DNA from: Bacteroidales bacterium
GTDB lineage: Bacteria > Bacteroidota > Bacteroidia > Bacteroidales > UBA7960
Assembly (NCBI GenBank): GCA_003560215.1
Contig: PWIY01000331.1
Span: 1-5,953 of the forward strand
Length of the DNA stretch: 5,953 nt
Reading direction: 5' to 3'
A model generated the notes under the pieces. The model was not told the DNA's origin, ran no database searches, and saw nothing but the letters and a program-made list of their open reading frames with translations. The position numbers and the translations under genes were made by a program. Of this stretch, positions 1-5,523 are shown in pieces; position 1 is the first letter of the stretch, and each line of letters opens with the position of its first letter.

Positions 1-992
1 ACGACGAAAACCGCCGCAGGGTCGCCGGCATCTGGGGCCTCCCCTTCGAGTCGCTCGACGGGGAAAAAGGCCTGTCGACCGTGGAGATCATGCAGGCAGC
101 CTATGAAGGCAAGGTGAAGGGGATGTATGTAATGGGAGAAAACCCCATGCTCACCGACCCCAACCTCAACCACACCGTGGAAGCCATCGAAAAACTGGAT
201 TTTCTGGTGGTGCAGGATATTTTTCACACCGAAACAACCCCTTATGCAGACGTGATTCTTCCAGCCACGGCCTTTGCAGAAAAAGAGGGAACCTTCGTAA
301 ACAGCGACCGCCGGGTGCTGCGGGTCAGAAAAGCCGTGGATCCGCCGGGGGAAGCAAGGCAGGACTGGCACATCCTGACTGACATTGCCCGCAGGATGGG
401 CAAACCCATCGGAGATTATCCGGATGAGGCTGCCATTTGGGATGAGATTGCCCGGACAGCTCCCATTTTCGGCGGCATCAGCTATGAAAGTCTTGAAAAA
501 CAGAGCCTGCAATGGCCCTGCCCTGACAAAGATCACCCCGGAACTGCCACCCTTTTTACCGAAAAATTCAATACCAAAAGCGGCCTGGCCAAACTTCACC
601 CGGTTGACTATGCGGAGCAAAGCGAAAAGGCTGACGACCAGTATCCTTACATATTGAATACGGGAAGGATCCTCTACCAGTATCATTCTTCCACCATGTC
701 GCGGCGCAACAAGGCCCTGACCGATTTTGCCAACGAGGCCTACCTGCTGATCCATCCTGATGATGTGCAAAAGCTGGGCCTGTCAGAGGGGCAGAAGGTA
801 CACATCACCTCCAGGCGGGGATCAATAAGCTCGGTGATCCGGGGCAGCCGGGAGGTGTTGCCGGGTGAACTCTTTATGCCGTTTCACTACGCAGAAGCAC
901 CGGTCAACAAGCTGACAAGGGATGAACTTGACCCTTACTCGAAGATTGCCCCGTTCAAAATTTCGGCGGTTAAAATTGAACCGGCTGTATAA
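1..992 (+). CDS. fdhA: Formate dehydrogenase catalytic (alpha) subunit, molybdopterin oxidoreductase family; 5'-truncated by window edge
   Basis: This is the C-terminal 329 residues of a molybdopterin oxidoreductase. The reading frame is open from base 3, so the gene begins upstream of the window, and the GTG at 81 is an internal valine. Visible motifs are typical of formate dehydrogenase alpha chains: YVMGENPM near 129-152, then LVVQDIFHTETTPYADVILPA with AEKEGTFVNSDRR (about 204-320), which forms part of the cofactor-binding body. A C-terminal molybdopterin-dinucleotide-binding domain runs from about 645 to 980, with ILNTGRILYQYHSSTMSRR and FMPFHYAEAPVNKLT. Proteins of this family oxidise formate to CO2, or run in reverse, with a Mo/W bis-MGD cofactor. 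The Sec/Cys active-site residue and any N-terminal iron-sulfur domains lie outside the window, so the electron acceptor cannot be read here. A related NuoG-like or other MopB protein remains possible. No fdhD or other maturation gene follows; nadA does, after 94 bp. Confidence 0.85.
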   Translation, partial: DENRRRVAGIWGLPFESLDGEKGLSTVEIMQAAYEGKVKGMYVMGENPMLTDPNLNHTVEAIEKLDFLVVQDIFHTETTPYADVILPATAFAEKEGTFVNSDRRVLRVRKAVDPPGEARQDWHILTDIARRMGKPIGDYPDEAAIWDEIARTAPIFGGISYESLEKQSLQWPCPDKDHPGTATLFTEKFNTKSGLAKLHPVDYAEQSEKADDQYPYILNTGRILYQYHSSTMSRRNKALTDFANEAYLLIHPDDVQKLGLSEGQKVHITSRRGSISSVIRGSREVLPGELFMPFHYAEAPVNKLTRDELDPYSKIAPFKISAVKIEPAV

Positions 993-1014
993 CAACCCGC
1001 ATTTGATAAATTAC

Positions 1015-1022
1015 TATTTTTG
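1015..1022 (+). promoter_or_regulatory. Candidate Bacteroidota -7 promoter element for nadABC
   Basis: TATTTTTG matches the Bacteroidota -7 consensus TAnnTTTG exactly and lies 64 bp upstream of the nadA start. No convincing TTG-type -33 element is found 19-21 bp upstream: the nearest TTTG, at 1002-1005, is only 9 bp away. The region is AT-rich, so a chance match is possible. If real, transcription would start near 1027-1030, inside the inverted repeat described separately. Confidence 0.4.
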
Positions 1023-1053
1023 TGGCGTTTGAAAAAATGCAACGCAACAAAAA
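1017..1053. repeat. Imperfect 13-bp inverted repeat between fdhA and nadA
   Basis: The left arm 1017-1029 (TTTTTGTGGCGTT) and right arm 1041-1053 (AACGCAACAAAAA) pair at 12 of 13 positions, with one G/A mismatch (1024/1046) and an 11-nt loop. The left arm overlaps the candidate -7 element. The repeat could be an operator for nadABC, an mRNA 5' stem-loop, or a weak bidirectional terminator for fdhA. It is not a classical intrinsic terminator, because the T and A tracts are inside the stem and no separate T-run follows on either strand. Confidence 0.5.
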
Positions 1054-1075
1054 GGACGCTTGCCGTCTGTGCAAT

Positions 1076-1080
1076 GAGGG
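1076..1080 (+). promoter_or_regulatory. Shine-Dalgarno-like site for nadA
   Basis: GAGGG ends six bases before the ATG at 1087. It is the only good SD-like site in front of an annotated gene in this window, and it supports the chosen nadA start. nadB and nadC lack an equivalent. Confidence 0.6.
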
Positions 1081-1086
1081 ATAAAT

Positions 1087-1995
1087 ATGCATACCGAAAA
1101 TATTGTTGAAGGGATCATTCGCTTAAAAAAAGAGCGGGATGCCGTCGTCCTGGCTCATTATTATCAAATACCGGAAATTCAGAACATCGCAGACCATGTG
1201 GGAGATTCGTTTGCATTGAGCAGGCTGGCGGCAGAACTGCCCCATAAAGTCATTGCTTTCTGCGGAGTGGATTTCATGGCCGAAAGTGCCAAATTGCTGA
1301 GCCCCGGCAAAACTGTGCTGCTTCCGGTGAAACATGCCGGTTGCCCCATGGCAGACATGGCCACAGACGCTGATGTACGCAAAATGAAAGCAGAGCACAA
1401 GGACGCAGCCGTTGTTTCCTACGTCAATTCCTCCACTGCCGTCAAGGCTGTCAGTGATATATGCTGCACCTCTTCCAATGCCATTCAGGTGATTCGTTCC
1501 CTCCCCCATGAAAAGATCATTTTTGTACCCGATAAAAACCTGGGTGGCTACGCAGCAGAAAAGATCCCGGAAAAAACCTTCATTCTACACGATGGCTATT
1601 GCCCGCCCCACGAAGATGTGATGGGCATTGACGTCAAACTGGCCAGGGAACAACATCCCGAAGCACAATTGCTGGTTCATCCCGAATGCCGTAAAGAAGT
1701 CCGGGATCAGGCCGACTTTACCGGAAGCACGGCACAGATCATCAAATATGCCGGTGAAAGTGACCACAGGGAATTTATCATCGGTACCGAACAGGGGATT
1801 CTTCACCCGCTCCAAACCGCCAACCCGGGAAAAATCTTTCATATGCTGACTGATCATTTCATTTGTCCCAACATGAAAAAAACAACCCTGCAGCACCTCC
1901 ATGAGAGCCTGCTGGAAAATAAACACGAGATTGAAATTGAAAGTGACATGGCTGAAAATGCCCGCAAACCGCTTGAAAGAATGCTTGAATGCTGA
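1087..1995 (+). CDS. nadA: Quinolinate synthase NadA
   Basis: This 302-residue protein condenses iminoaspartate (from NadB) with dihydroxyacetone phosphate to give quinolinate, the first pyridine ring in de novo NAD synthesis, in the cytoplasm. The three cysteines expected to ligate the [4Fe-4S] cluster are visible: C86 in GCPMADM, C172 in GYCPPHE and C260 in ICPNMKK. Their spacing matches the short NadA type of Thermotoga and Pyrococcus. Other conserved active-site positions are Y26 in AHYYQ, Y112 in SYVNSSTAVK, and H198 and E200 in HPEC. It lacks the C-terminal CxxCxxC run of the longer enterobacterial enzyme. Length is normal and the start is supported by an SD-like site. It is the first gene of nadA-nadB-nadC. 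Its stop codon is the first three bases of a 17-bp tandem repeat array. The oxygen-sensitive cluster fits an anaerobic host. Confidence 0.97.
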   Translation: MHTENIVEGIIRLKKERDAVVLAHYYQIPEIQNIADHVGDSFALSRLAAELPHKVIAFCGVDFMAESAKLLSPGKTVLLPVKHAGCPMADMATDADVRKMKAEHKDAAVVSYVNSSTAVKAVSDICCTSSNAIQVIRSLPHEKIIFVPDKNLGGYAAEKIPEKTFILHDGYCPPHEDVMGIDVKLAREQHPEAQLLVHPECRKEVRDQADFTGSTAQIIKYAGESDHREFIIGTEQGILHPLQTANPGKIFHMLTDHFICPNMKKTTLQHLHESLLENKHEIEIESDMAENARKPLERMLEC

Positions 1996-2174
1996 CGGCA
2001 GGTCAGCTATGACAGCAGGTCAGCCATGACGGCAGGTCAGCTATGACGGCAGGTCAGCTATGACGGCAGGTCAGCTATGACGGCATCACAATACAAGAAA
2101 CAAACAATGGTCGATTACCCTGAATTCAAATGACCAAAAACACGCTTTTTTATGCGCCGTTACATCTTCGATAA
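1989..2174 (+). other. Chain of ATGA-overlapping mini-ORFs linking nadA to nadB (possible translation relay)
   Basis: An ATG at 1989 overlaps the nadA stop (ATGCTGA) and reads MLTAGQL to a TGA at 2010. The next ATG (2009) overlaps that stop as ATGA, and the pattern repeats: ORFs at 2009-2029, 2026-2046, 2043-2063 and 2060-2080 read MTAGQP once and then MTAGQL three times. A further ORF, 2077-2133, reads out of the array for 18 codons and overlaps the next ATG (2130) again as ATGA. That ORF ends at 2174, inside nadB. Within the array an AGG sits six bases before each repeated ATG. The overlaps are seen directly; translation is inference and could be a by-product of the 17-bp unit. The peptides themselves resemble nothing I recognise. 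Confidence 0.4.
1993..2085 (+). repeat. 17-bp tandem repeat array, five units plus 8 bp, in the nadA-nadB spacer
   Basis: The unit is TGACGGCAGGTCAGCTA, starting at 1993, 2010, 2027, 2044 and 2061, with a partial unit at 2078-2085. Four full units are identical; the second (2010-2026) differs by G to A and T to C. The first TGA is the nadA stop codon. Because 17 is not a multiple of three, the TGA of successive units falls in all three frames, so any readthrough from nadA is stopped. Each unit carries TGAC and its complement GTCA, so small hairpins can form within units (5-nt loop) and across junctions (4-nt loop). The near-identity of the units suggests recent expansion or homogenisation. 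Confidence 0.97.
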
Positions 2175-3693
2175 AGAACCGGGCACGATGCCATCCGAAA
2201 AATATGACGTGGTGATTGCAGGTGGCGGTCTGGCGGGATTGTACACGGCGCTTTCGCTGGATGAAAAACTCTCCTGTGCCATCCTGGTCAAGGATGAAAT
2301 GTTTACCTGCAACTCTTCCCTGGCCCAGGGGGGAATCGCAGCAGTTACCCGGAAAGAAGATGATACCGCACGCCACCTTGAAGACACCCTGAAAGCCGGA
2401 GGTCATGTTACCAATGAACGGATGACCCGCATAATGATAGAAAAAGGGCCGGCTGAGGTGATCCGTTTAACTGATTTCGGCATCAGGTACGACACCGGTG
2501 CCGATGGTCAATGGTACAGCACCCGTGAGGGAGGCCACACCAAAGACCGGGTATTGCATTGCGGCGGAGATGCCACCGGCCATCACATGATCGGTAAACT
2601 GCTGGAAGCCATCAGGCAGCGGGAAAATATTCACATCCTTGAAAACCATTTGATGATCGACGTGGTTACCAACGAAAGGGATGAAGTTTGCGGCGTGGTG
2701 GTCTTTGAGCAGGACTATTCATTCCTTTCCACCCCAAGGGTCGTGATTGCCACCGGTGGTATCGGGGCATTGTACCGGCACACAACCAACCAGGAAGGCA
2801 TTACCGGCGACGGAATTGCAGCAGCCATGAGGGCGGGAGCCAAAACATGCCACATGGAATTCGTTCAGTTCCATCCTTCTGCGTTTTACAACAAAAAAAC
2901 CGGGGAGTCTTCTTTCCTTATTTCTGAAGCCGTCAGGGGTGAAGGCGGCATACTGCGCAATGAAAATGGCGAAGCCTTCATGGAAGGCCGTCACCCCATG
3001 AAAGACCTGGCCCCCCGCGATGTGGTGGCCCGGGAAATCTTCAGGGAAATGGAAAAACACCAAAGCCCCTGCGTTTACCTCGACATTACCTCGCGCGACC
3101 GCAACTACCTGCGCAAACGCTTTCCGAACATATTTGAACGCTGCCTTGAGCAGGGAGCAGATATCAGCAAAGACTGGATCCCTGTGGCACCGGTACAGCA
3201 TTACTTCATGGGAGGCATCCGCACAGATGAATATGCACAAACAAACCTCAAAGGACTTTACGCCTGCGGAGAGGCCGCGTGCACGGGCGTACACGGTGCA
3301 AACCGGCTCGCCAGCAATTCCCTGCTGGAGTGCGTCTTTTTTGCCCGGCAATGCGCCACCCATATCAATCAGAACCCCCTGAACGTGCCGCCACTGCCTG
3401 AGATCCGGCTTCCTGAAAAAAAGAGGAACCTGGAGGACCTGGAAGCCATGCGCCACCAGATCAGGCACAACATGCAAAAATACGGAGGGATCGTCCGGAA
3501 TCAGAACGGTTTGCTGCAAGGGTTGCGAACCATCAACTGTACCGTCAGGAGGCTTGAGGATGTAAACCTTCAAGCGCCCGAAGCAAGCAGTGTATACAAC
3601 ATGGCGCTGGTAGCCCGGGAGATCCTTTCGTCTGCACTGGAGAGAAAGGAAAGTGTCGGGGCGCATTTCCGCGAAGATCAATCATCCATTTAA
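2152..3693 (+). CDS. nadB: L-aspartate oxidase NadB
   Basis: This FAD-dependent cytoplasmic enzyme of 513 residues oxidises L-aspartate to iminoaspartate for NadA. In anaerobes of this family the reduced flavin can be reoxidised by fumarate. The N-terminal dinucleotide-binding motif is AGGGLAGLYTAL (residues 23-34), followed by SSLAQGGIAAV (55-65). Positions equivalent to the E. coli active site are present: E126 in TREGGHT, H241 in QFHPSAFY, R289 in APRDVVAREI and H350 in QHYFMGGI. The FAD-binding segment CGEAACTGVHGANRLASNSLLE (372-393) separates NadB from succinate dehydrogenase/fumarate reductase flavoproteins. A helical C-terminal domain follows and ends with GAHFRED. The ATG at 2152 is preferred because MRRYIFDKEPG resembles the N-terminal extension of some anaerobe NadB proteins. 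The ATG at 2188 (MPSEKYDVV) is a plausible alternative. Neither has an SD site. The gene lies 156 bp after nadA and 13 bp before nadC. Confidence 0.96.
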   Translation: MRRYIFDKEPGTMPSEKYDVVIAGGGLAGLYTALSLDEKLSCAILVKDEMFTCNSSLAQGGIAAVTRKEDDTARHLEDTLKAGGHVTNERMTRIMIEKGPAEVIRLTDFGIRYDTGADGQWYSTREGGHTKDRVLHCGGDATGHHMIGKLLEAIRQRENIHILENHLMIDVVTNERDEVCGVVVFEQDYSFLSTPRVVIATGGIGALYRHTTNQEGITGDGIAAAMRAGAKTCHMEFVQFHPSAFYNKKTGESSFLISEAVRGEGGILRNENGEAFMEGRHPMKDLAPRDVVAREIFREMEKHQSPCVYLDITSRDRNYLRKRFPNIFERCLEQGADISKDWIPVAPVQHYFMGGIRTDEYAQTNLKGLYACGEAACTGVHGANRLASNSLLECVFFARQCATHINQNPLNVPPLPEIRLPEKKRNLEDLEAMRHQIRHNMQKYGGIVRNQNGLLQGLRTINCTVRRLEDVNLQAPEASSVYNMALVAREILSSALERKESVGAHFREDQSSI

Positions 3694-3706
3694 ACGCTTA
3701 CTGATT

Positions 3707-4552
3707 ATGCACGATTACATTTACCTGGACCGGCTTATTGCCCAGGCGCTGGAAGAAGACCTGGGATCGGGCGACATCACCACCAGCAGTGTGGTACCCC
3801 CGGATACCATGATCAGCGGACAGTTCACCCTCAAGAAAGGGGGTGTGGTATGCGGACTGGCCGTGGCCCAGAGGGTCTTTACCTTTCTTGACCCCGATAT
3901 CCGGTTTACGCCAAAATGCAAAGACGGAGACAGGCTGAATGCCGGCAGTGTGATTGCTGAGATCAGTGGTTGTGCAACGGGCATCCTCAGCGGGGAAAGG
4001 CTGGCACTAAATTTCCTTCAGCGATTGTCAGGCATTGCAACCAAAACGGAGAGCCTGGTCAGCCAGGTGGCCGGAACCGGCACCATGATCGCAGACACCC
4101 GGAAAACCACCCCCGGATTGCGTGTTTTGGAAAAATATGCAGTGCGAATGGGCGGGGGTCGTAATCACCGGATGAATCTGGCTGACGGTGTCCTGATCAA
4201 GGATAACCACATCAGGGCAGCCGGAGGCATTGCCGCTGCCATTGAGGCTGCCCGGAATAAGGCACCCCAAACCCTGAAAATAGAAGTGGAAGTGGAATCG
4301 ATCCGGGAAGTGGAGGAAGCCCTGAATGCCGGTGCAGACATCATCATGCTTGACAATATGTCCTCGGAGCTGATGGAAGAAGCCGTAAAGCTGATCAACG
4401 GCCGGGCCCTGACAGAAGCTTCCGGAAACATGGACAACAGAGATTTGCGGGAAGTGGCCAACACAGGCGTTGACATGATCTCGCTGGGAGCCCTCACGCA
4501 CAGTGTAAGCGCACTCGACATCAGCCTCAGGTTTGACAAGCCAAAGAACTGA
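3707..4552 (+). CDS. nadC: Nicotinate-nucleotide pyrophosphorylase (carboxylating), quinolinate phosphoribosyltransferase NadC
   Basis: This 281-residue cytoplasmic enzyme converts quinolinate and PRPP to nicotinate mononucleotide, CO2 and pyrophosphate, the step where the de novo route joins common NAD synthesis. The N-terminal domain carries EEDLGSGDITT (16-26) and KKGGVVCGLAVA (43-54). Motifs that line the phosphoribosyl/quinolinate site include NFLQRLSGIAT (102-112), ADTRKTTPGLR (129-139), KYAVRMGGGRNHRMNLAD (143-160), IKDNHI (164-169), IEVEVE (192-197) and MLDNM (214-218). The end reads GVDMISLGALTHS, as usual in the family. The ATG at 3707 is chosen: it gives a normal length and start (MHDYIYLDRLIAQALEEDLG), whereas the in-frame GTG at 3653 would lie inside nadB and add 18 atypical residues. 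There is no SD site, so translation may rely on coupling to nadB, which ends 13 bp before. The stop abuts the stop of the convergent lipoprotein gene. Confidence 0.97.
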   Translation: MHDYIYLDRLIAQALEEDLGSGDITTSSVVPPDTMISGQFTLKKGGVVCGLAVAQRVFTFLDPDIRFTPKCKDGDRLNAGSVIAEISGCATGILSGERLALNFLQRLSGIATKTESLVSQVAGTGTMIADTRKTTPGLRVLEKYAVRMGGGRNHRMNLADGVLIKDNHIRAAGGIAAAIEAARNKAPQTLKIEVEVESIREVEEALNAGADIIMLDNMSSELMEEAVKLINGRALTEASGNMDNRDLREVANTGVDMISLGALTHSVSALDISLRFDKPKN

Positions 4553-5398
4553 TCACTCCGGGGCAGCCAGCTGAAACAATGTACGAAAGGTCTGGGTTCT
4601 TTGCAGTTCATCCAGGCTGGCTGTTCTTGCGGGTCCGCCACCCCTGCCACCCGGCCTGTCACCCGGCCAGCCCACCACAGTTTCCTCACGCCTTCCGGGC
4701 ACCGGCCTGTAAAGCCCGCTGCCCAAAGGTCCTTCCTCCATATCCTGCCCCATGTCAATGCCAAGCACCGAAATGGCAATGGCCATGTGAGACCCTTCTG
4801 CCGAAAGAGCGCGCTCAGCAGGGAATAAATGCAACGGAATAACTGCCCAGTAGTACATGTTTTCCGCCTCATCCATCTTCATGCGCACCCTGGCACCGCC
4901 CGTCTGAAGGTGATCCAGCGGCCCGCTTTCCAATCCGGCGAAACCGGCCATATACATGGTGGTTTGTTCTTCAAGCGCCTCATTGACCGCAGCAGGCCGT
5001 GAACCCTGCCTGCCCGATAAAGGCATCTCCAAAAACTCCGCAGCATCTTCCTCGTCGGGATAATATGGAAAGCGTATGGCCATGTGCGAGTCTTCCCTGC
5101 CCAGGGTATCGAAATCAAGCTGCACACCGGCACGAAGCATCTTTACCTGTGTTAAGCGGTGAGCTGTTTTCAGGAAAACATATAGGTTGTCGTTGTCATT
5201 TTTAATGGCATAATCCAGGGTGCCTGCAGGATCCTGCTCAGCCGAAGCTTCCCAGTCAACGGGAATGATATCGGTTTGGAGGGGGTCAGGTTGCCAGTGA
5301 CTCTGGTAAATGACCTTTTGAGAACAGCCGGCGACCAGCAGCATTACCAGAATAAGCAAAGAAAATTTCCCGGGAAAGAACCTGTATTTCATCATCAT
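4553..5398 (-). CDS. Putative secreted lipoprotein with a possible DOMON/CBM9-like domain
   Basis: This 281-residue protein is of unknown function. A type II signal peptide is clear: a basic n-region (MMMKYRFFPGK), a hydrophobic stretch FSLLILVMLLVAG, and a lipobox LVAGC with the lipidated cysteine at residue 25 followed by Ser-Gln, so it should be membrane-anchored outside the cytoplasm. Residues about 45-112 (PVDWEAS, LDYAIKNDNDNLYVFLKT, AGVQLDFDTLGR, MAIRFPY) look like the first half of a DOMON/CBM9-type beta-sandwich, as found in uncharacterised Bacteroidota lipoproteins; this is pattern recognition, not a database match. Residues 181-212 (YYWAVIPLHLF, HMAIAISVLG) would be later strands. 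A Gly/Arg/Pro-rich linker (about 242-257) precedes a short C-terminal strand. Three successive ATGs open the gene, and the first in-frame one is used. It is convergent with nadC and divergent from the MeaB-like gene. A link to NAD synthesis is unlikely. Confidence 0.8.
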   Translation of the reverse strand: MMMKYRFFPGKFSLLILVMLLVAGCSQKVIYQSHWQPDPLQTDIIPVDWEASAEQDPAGTLDYAIKNDNDNLYVFLKTAHRLTQVKMLRAGVQLDFDTLGREDSHMAIRFPYYPDEEDAAEFLEMPLSGRQGSRPAAVNEALEEQTTMYMAGFAGLESGPLDHLQTGGARVRMKMDEAENMYYWAVIPLHLFPAERALSAEGSHMAIAISVLGIDMGQDMEEGPLGSGLYRPVPGRREETVVGWPGDRPGGRGGGPARTASLDELQRTQTFRTLFQLAAPE

Positions 5399-5418
5399 GT
5401 CAGGAAGTTGGTGTCATC

Positions 5419-5426
5419 CAAATTTA
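5419..5426 (-). promoter_or_regulatory. Candidate -7 promoter element for the lipoprotein gene
   Basis: On the minus strand this reads TAAATTTG, an exact match to TAnnTTTG, placed 20 bp upstream of the first ATG. It would give a leader of roughly 10-15 nt. No good -33 TTG element is visible at the expected distance. The position and the match on the correct strand support it, but the motif is short. Confidence 0.45.
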
Positions 5427-5437
5427 CGATTTTTTCC

Positions 5438-5455
5438 CCGGAACGTATGTTCCGG
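5438..5455. promoter_or_regulatory. Perfect 7-bp inverted repeat, candidate operator in the divergent promoter region
   Basis: CCGGAAC (5438-5444) and GTTCCGG (5449-5455) are perfect complements around a 4-bp centre, GTAT. The site lies just upstream of the lipoprotein gene's candidate -7 element and about 37 bp upstream of the MeaB-like gene's element, so a bound protein could affect either gene. It is not followed by a T-run on either strand, so an intrinsic terminator is unlikely. The regulator is unknown. Confidence 0.45.
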
Positions 5456-5467
5456 CAAGCAAAAATC

Positions 5468-5518
5468 AGCTTCAGCGGTACAGGTTTTTATTAACTTTGT
5501 AGTTCATCAGCTGAAGCT
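5468..5518. repeat. 9-bp perfect inverted repeat flanking the promoter of the MeaB-like gene
   Basis: AGCTTCAGC (5468-5476) and GCTGAAGCT (5510-5518) are exact complements separated by 33 bp. The candidate -7 element of the MeaB-like gene lies between them. The right arm is also part of two overlapping palindromes, TCAGCTGA (5507-5514) and AAGCTT (5514-5519). The arrangement fits paired operator half-sites or a cruciform, but it could be chance. Confidence 0.4.
5492..5499 (+). promoter_or_regulatory. Candidate -7 promoter element for the MeaB-like gene
   Basis: TAACTTTG matches TAnnTTTG exactly and ends 24 bp before the ATG at 5524. TTC at 5471-5473, 18 bp upstream, is a weak stand-in for the -33 TTG element. 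Together with the minus-strand match at 5419-5426, this makes the spacer a divergent promoter region. Confidence 0.5.
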
Positions 5519-5523
5519 TGCTC

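Noticed and set aside
1017..1053. Intrinsic terminator of fdhA
   Set aside because: The T and A tracts are within the stem and no T-run follows the hairpin on either strand; it is kept only as an inverted repeat of unknown role.
993..1086. NAD-sensing riboswitch upstream of nadA
   Set aside because: The leader would be short (about 60 nt) with a single simple stem; I cannot recognise conserved NAD-I or NAD-II riboswitch features.
1993..2085. CRISPR array
   Set aside because: The units are 17 bp, directly adjacent with no unique spacers, so this is a simple tandem repeat; no cas genes are present.
2719..3681. 320-codon open frame on the minus strand opposite nadB
   Set aside because: It lies wholly antisense to a well-conserved nadB, has no recognisable motifs and reads as biased low-complexity shadow coding.
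3653..3706. Upstream GTG start for nadC overlapping nadB
   Set aside because: It adds 18 residues not typical of NadC and lies inside nadB; the ATG at 3707 gives the usual N-terminus and length.
4165..4872. 235-codon minus-strand open frame spanning the end of nadC and the lipoprotein gene
   Set aside because: It overlaps two supported genes in other frames, and its composition (Arg/Pro/Ser-rich) and lack of motifs mark it as a shadow.
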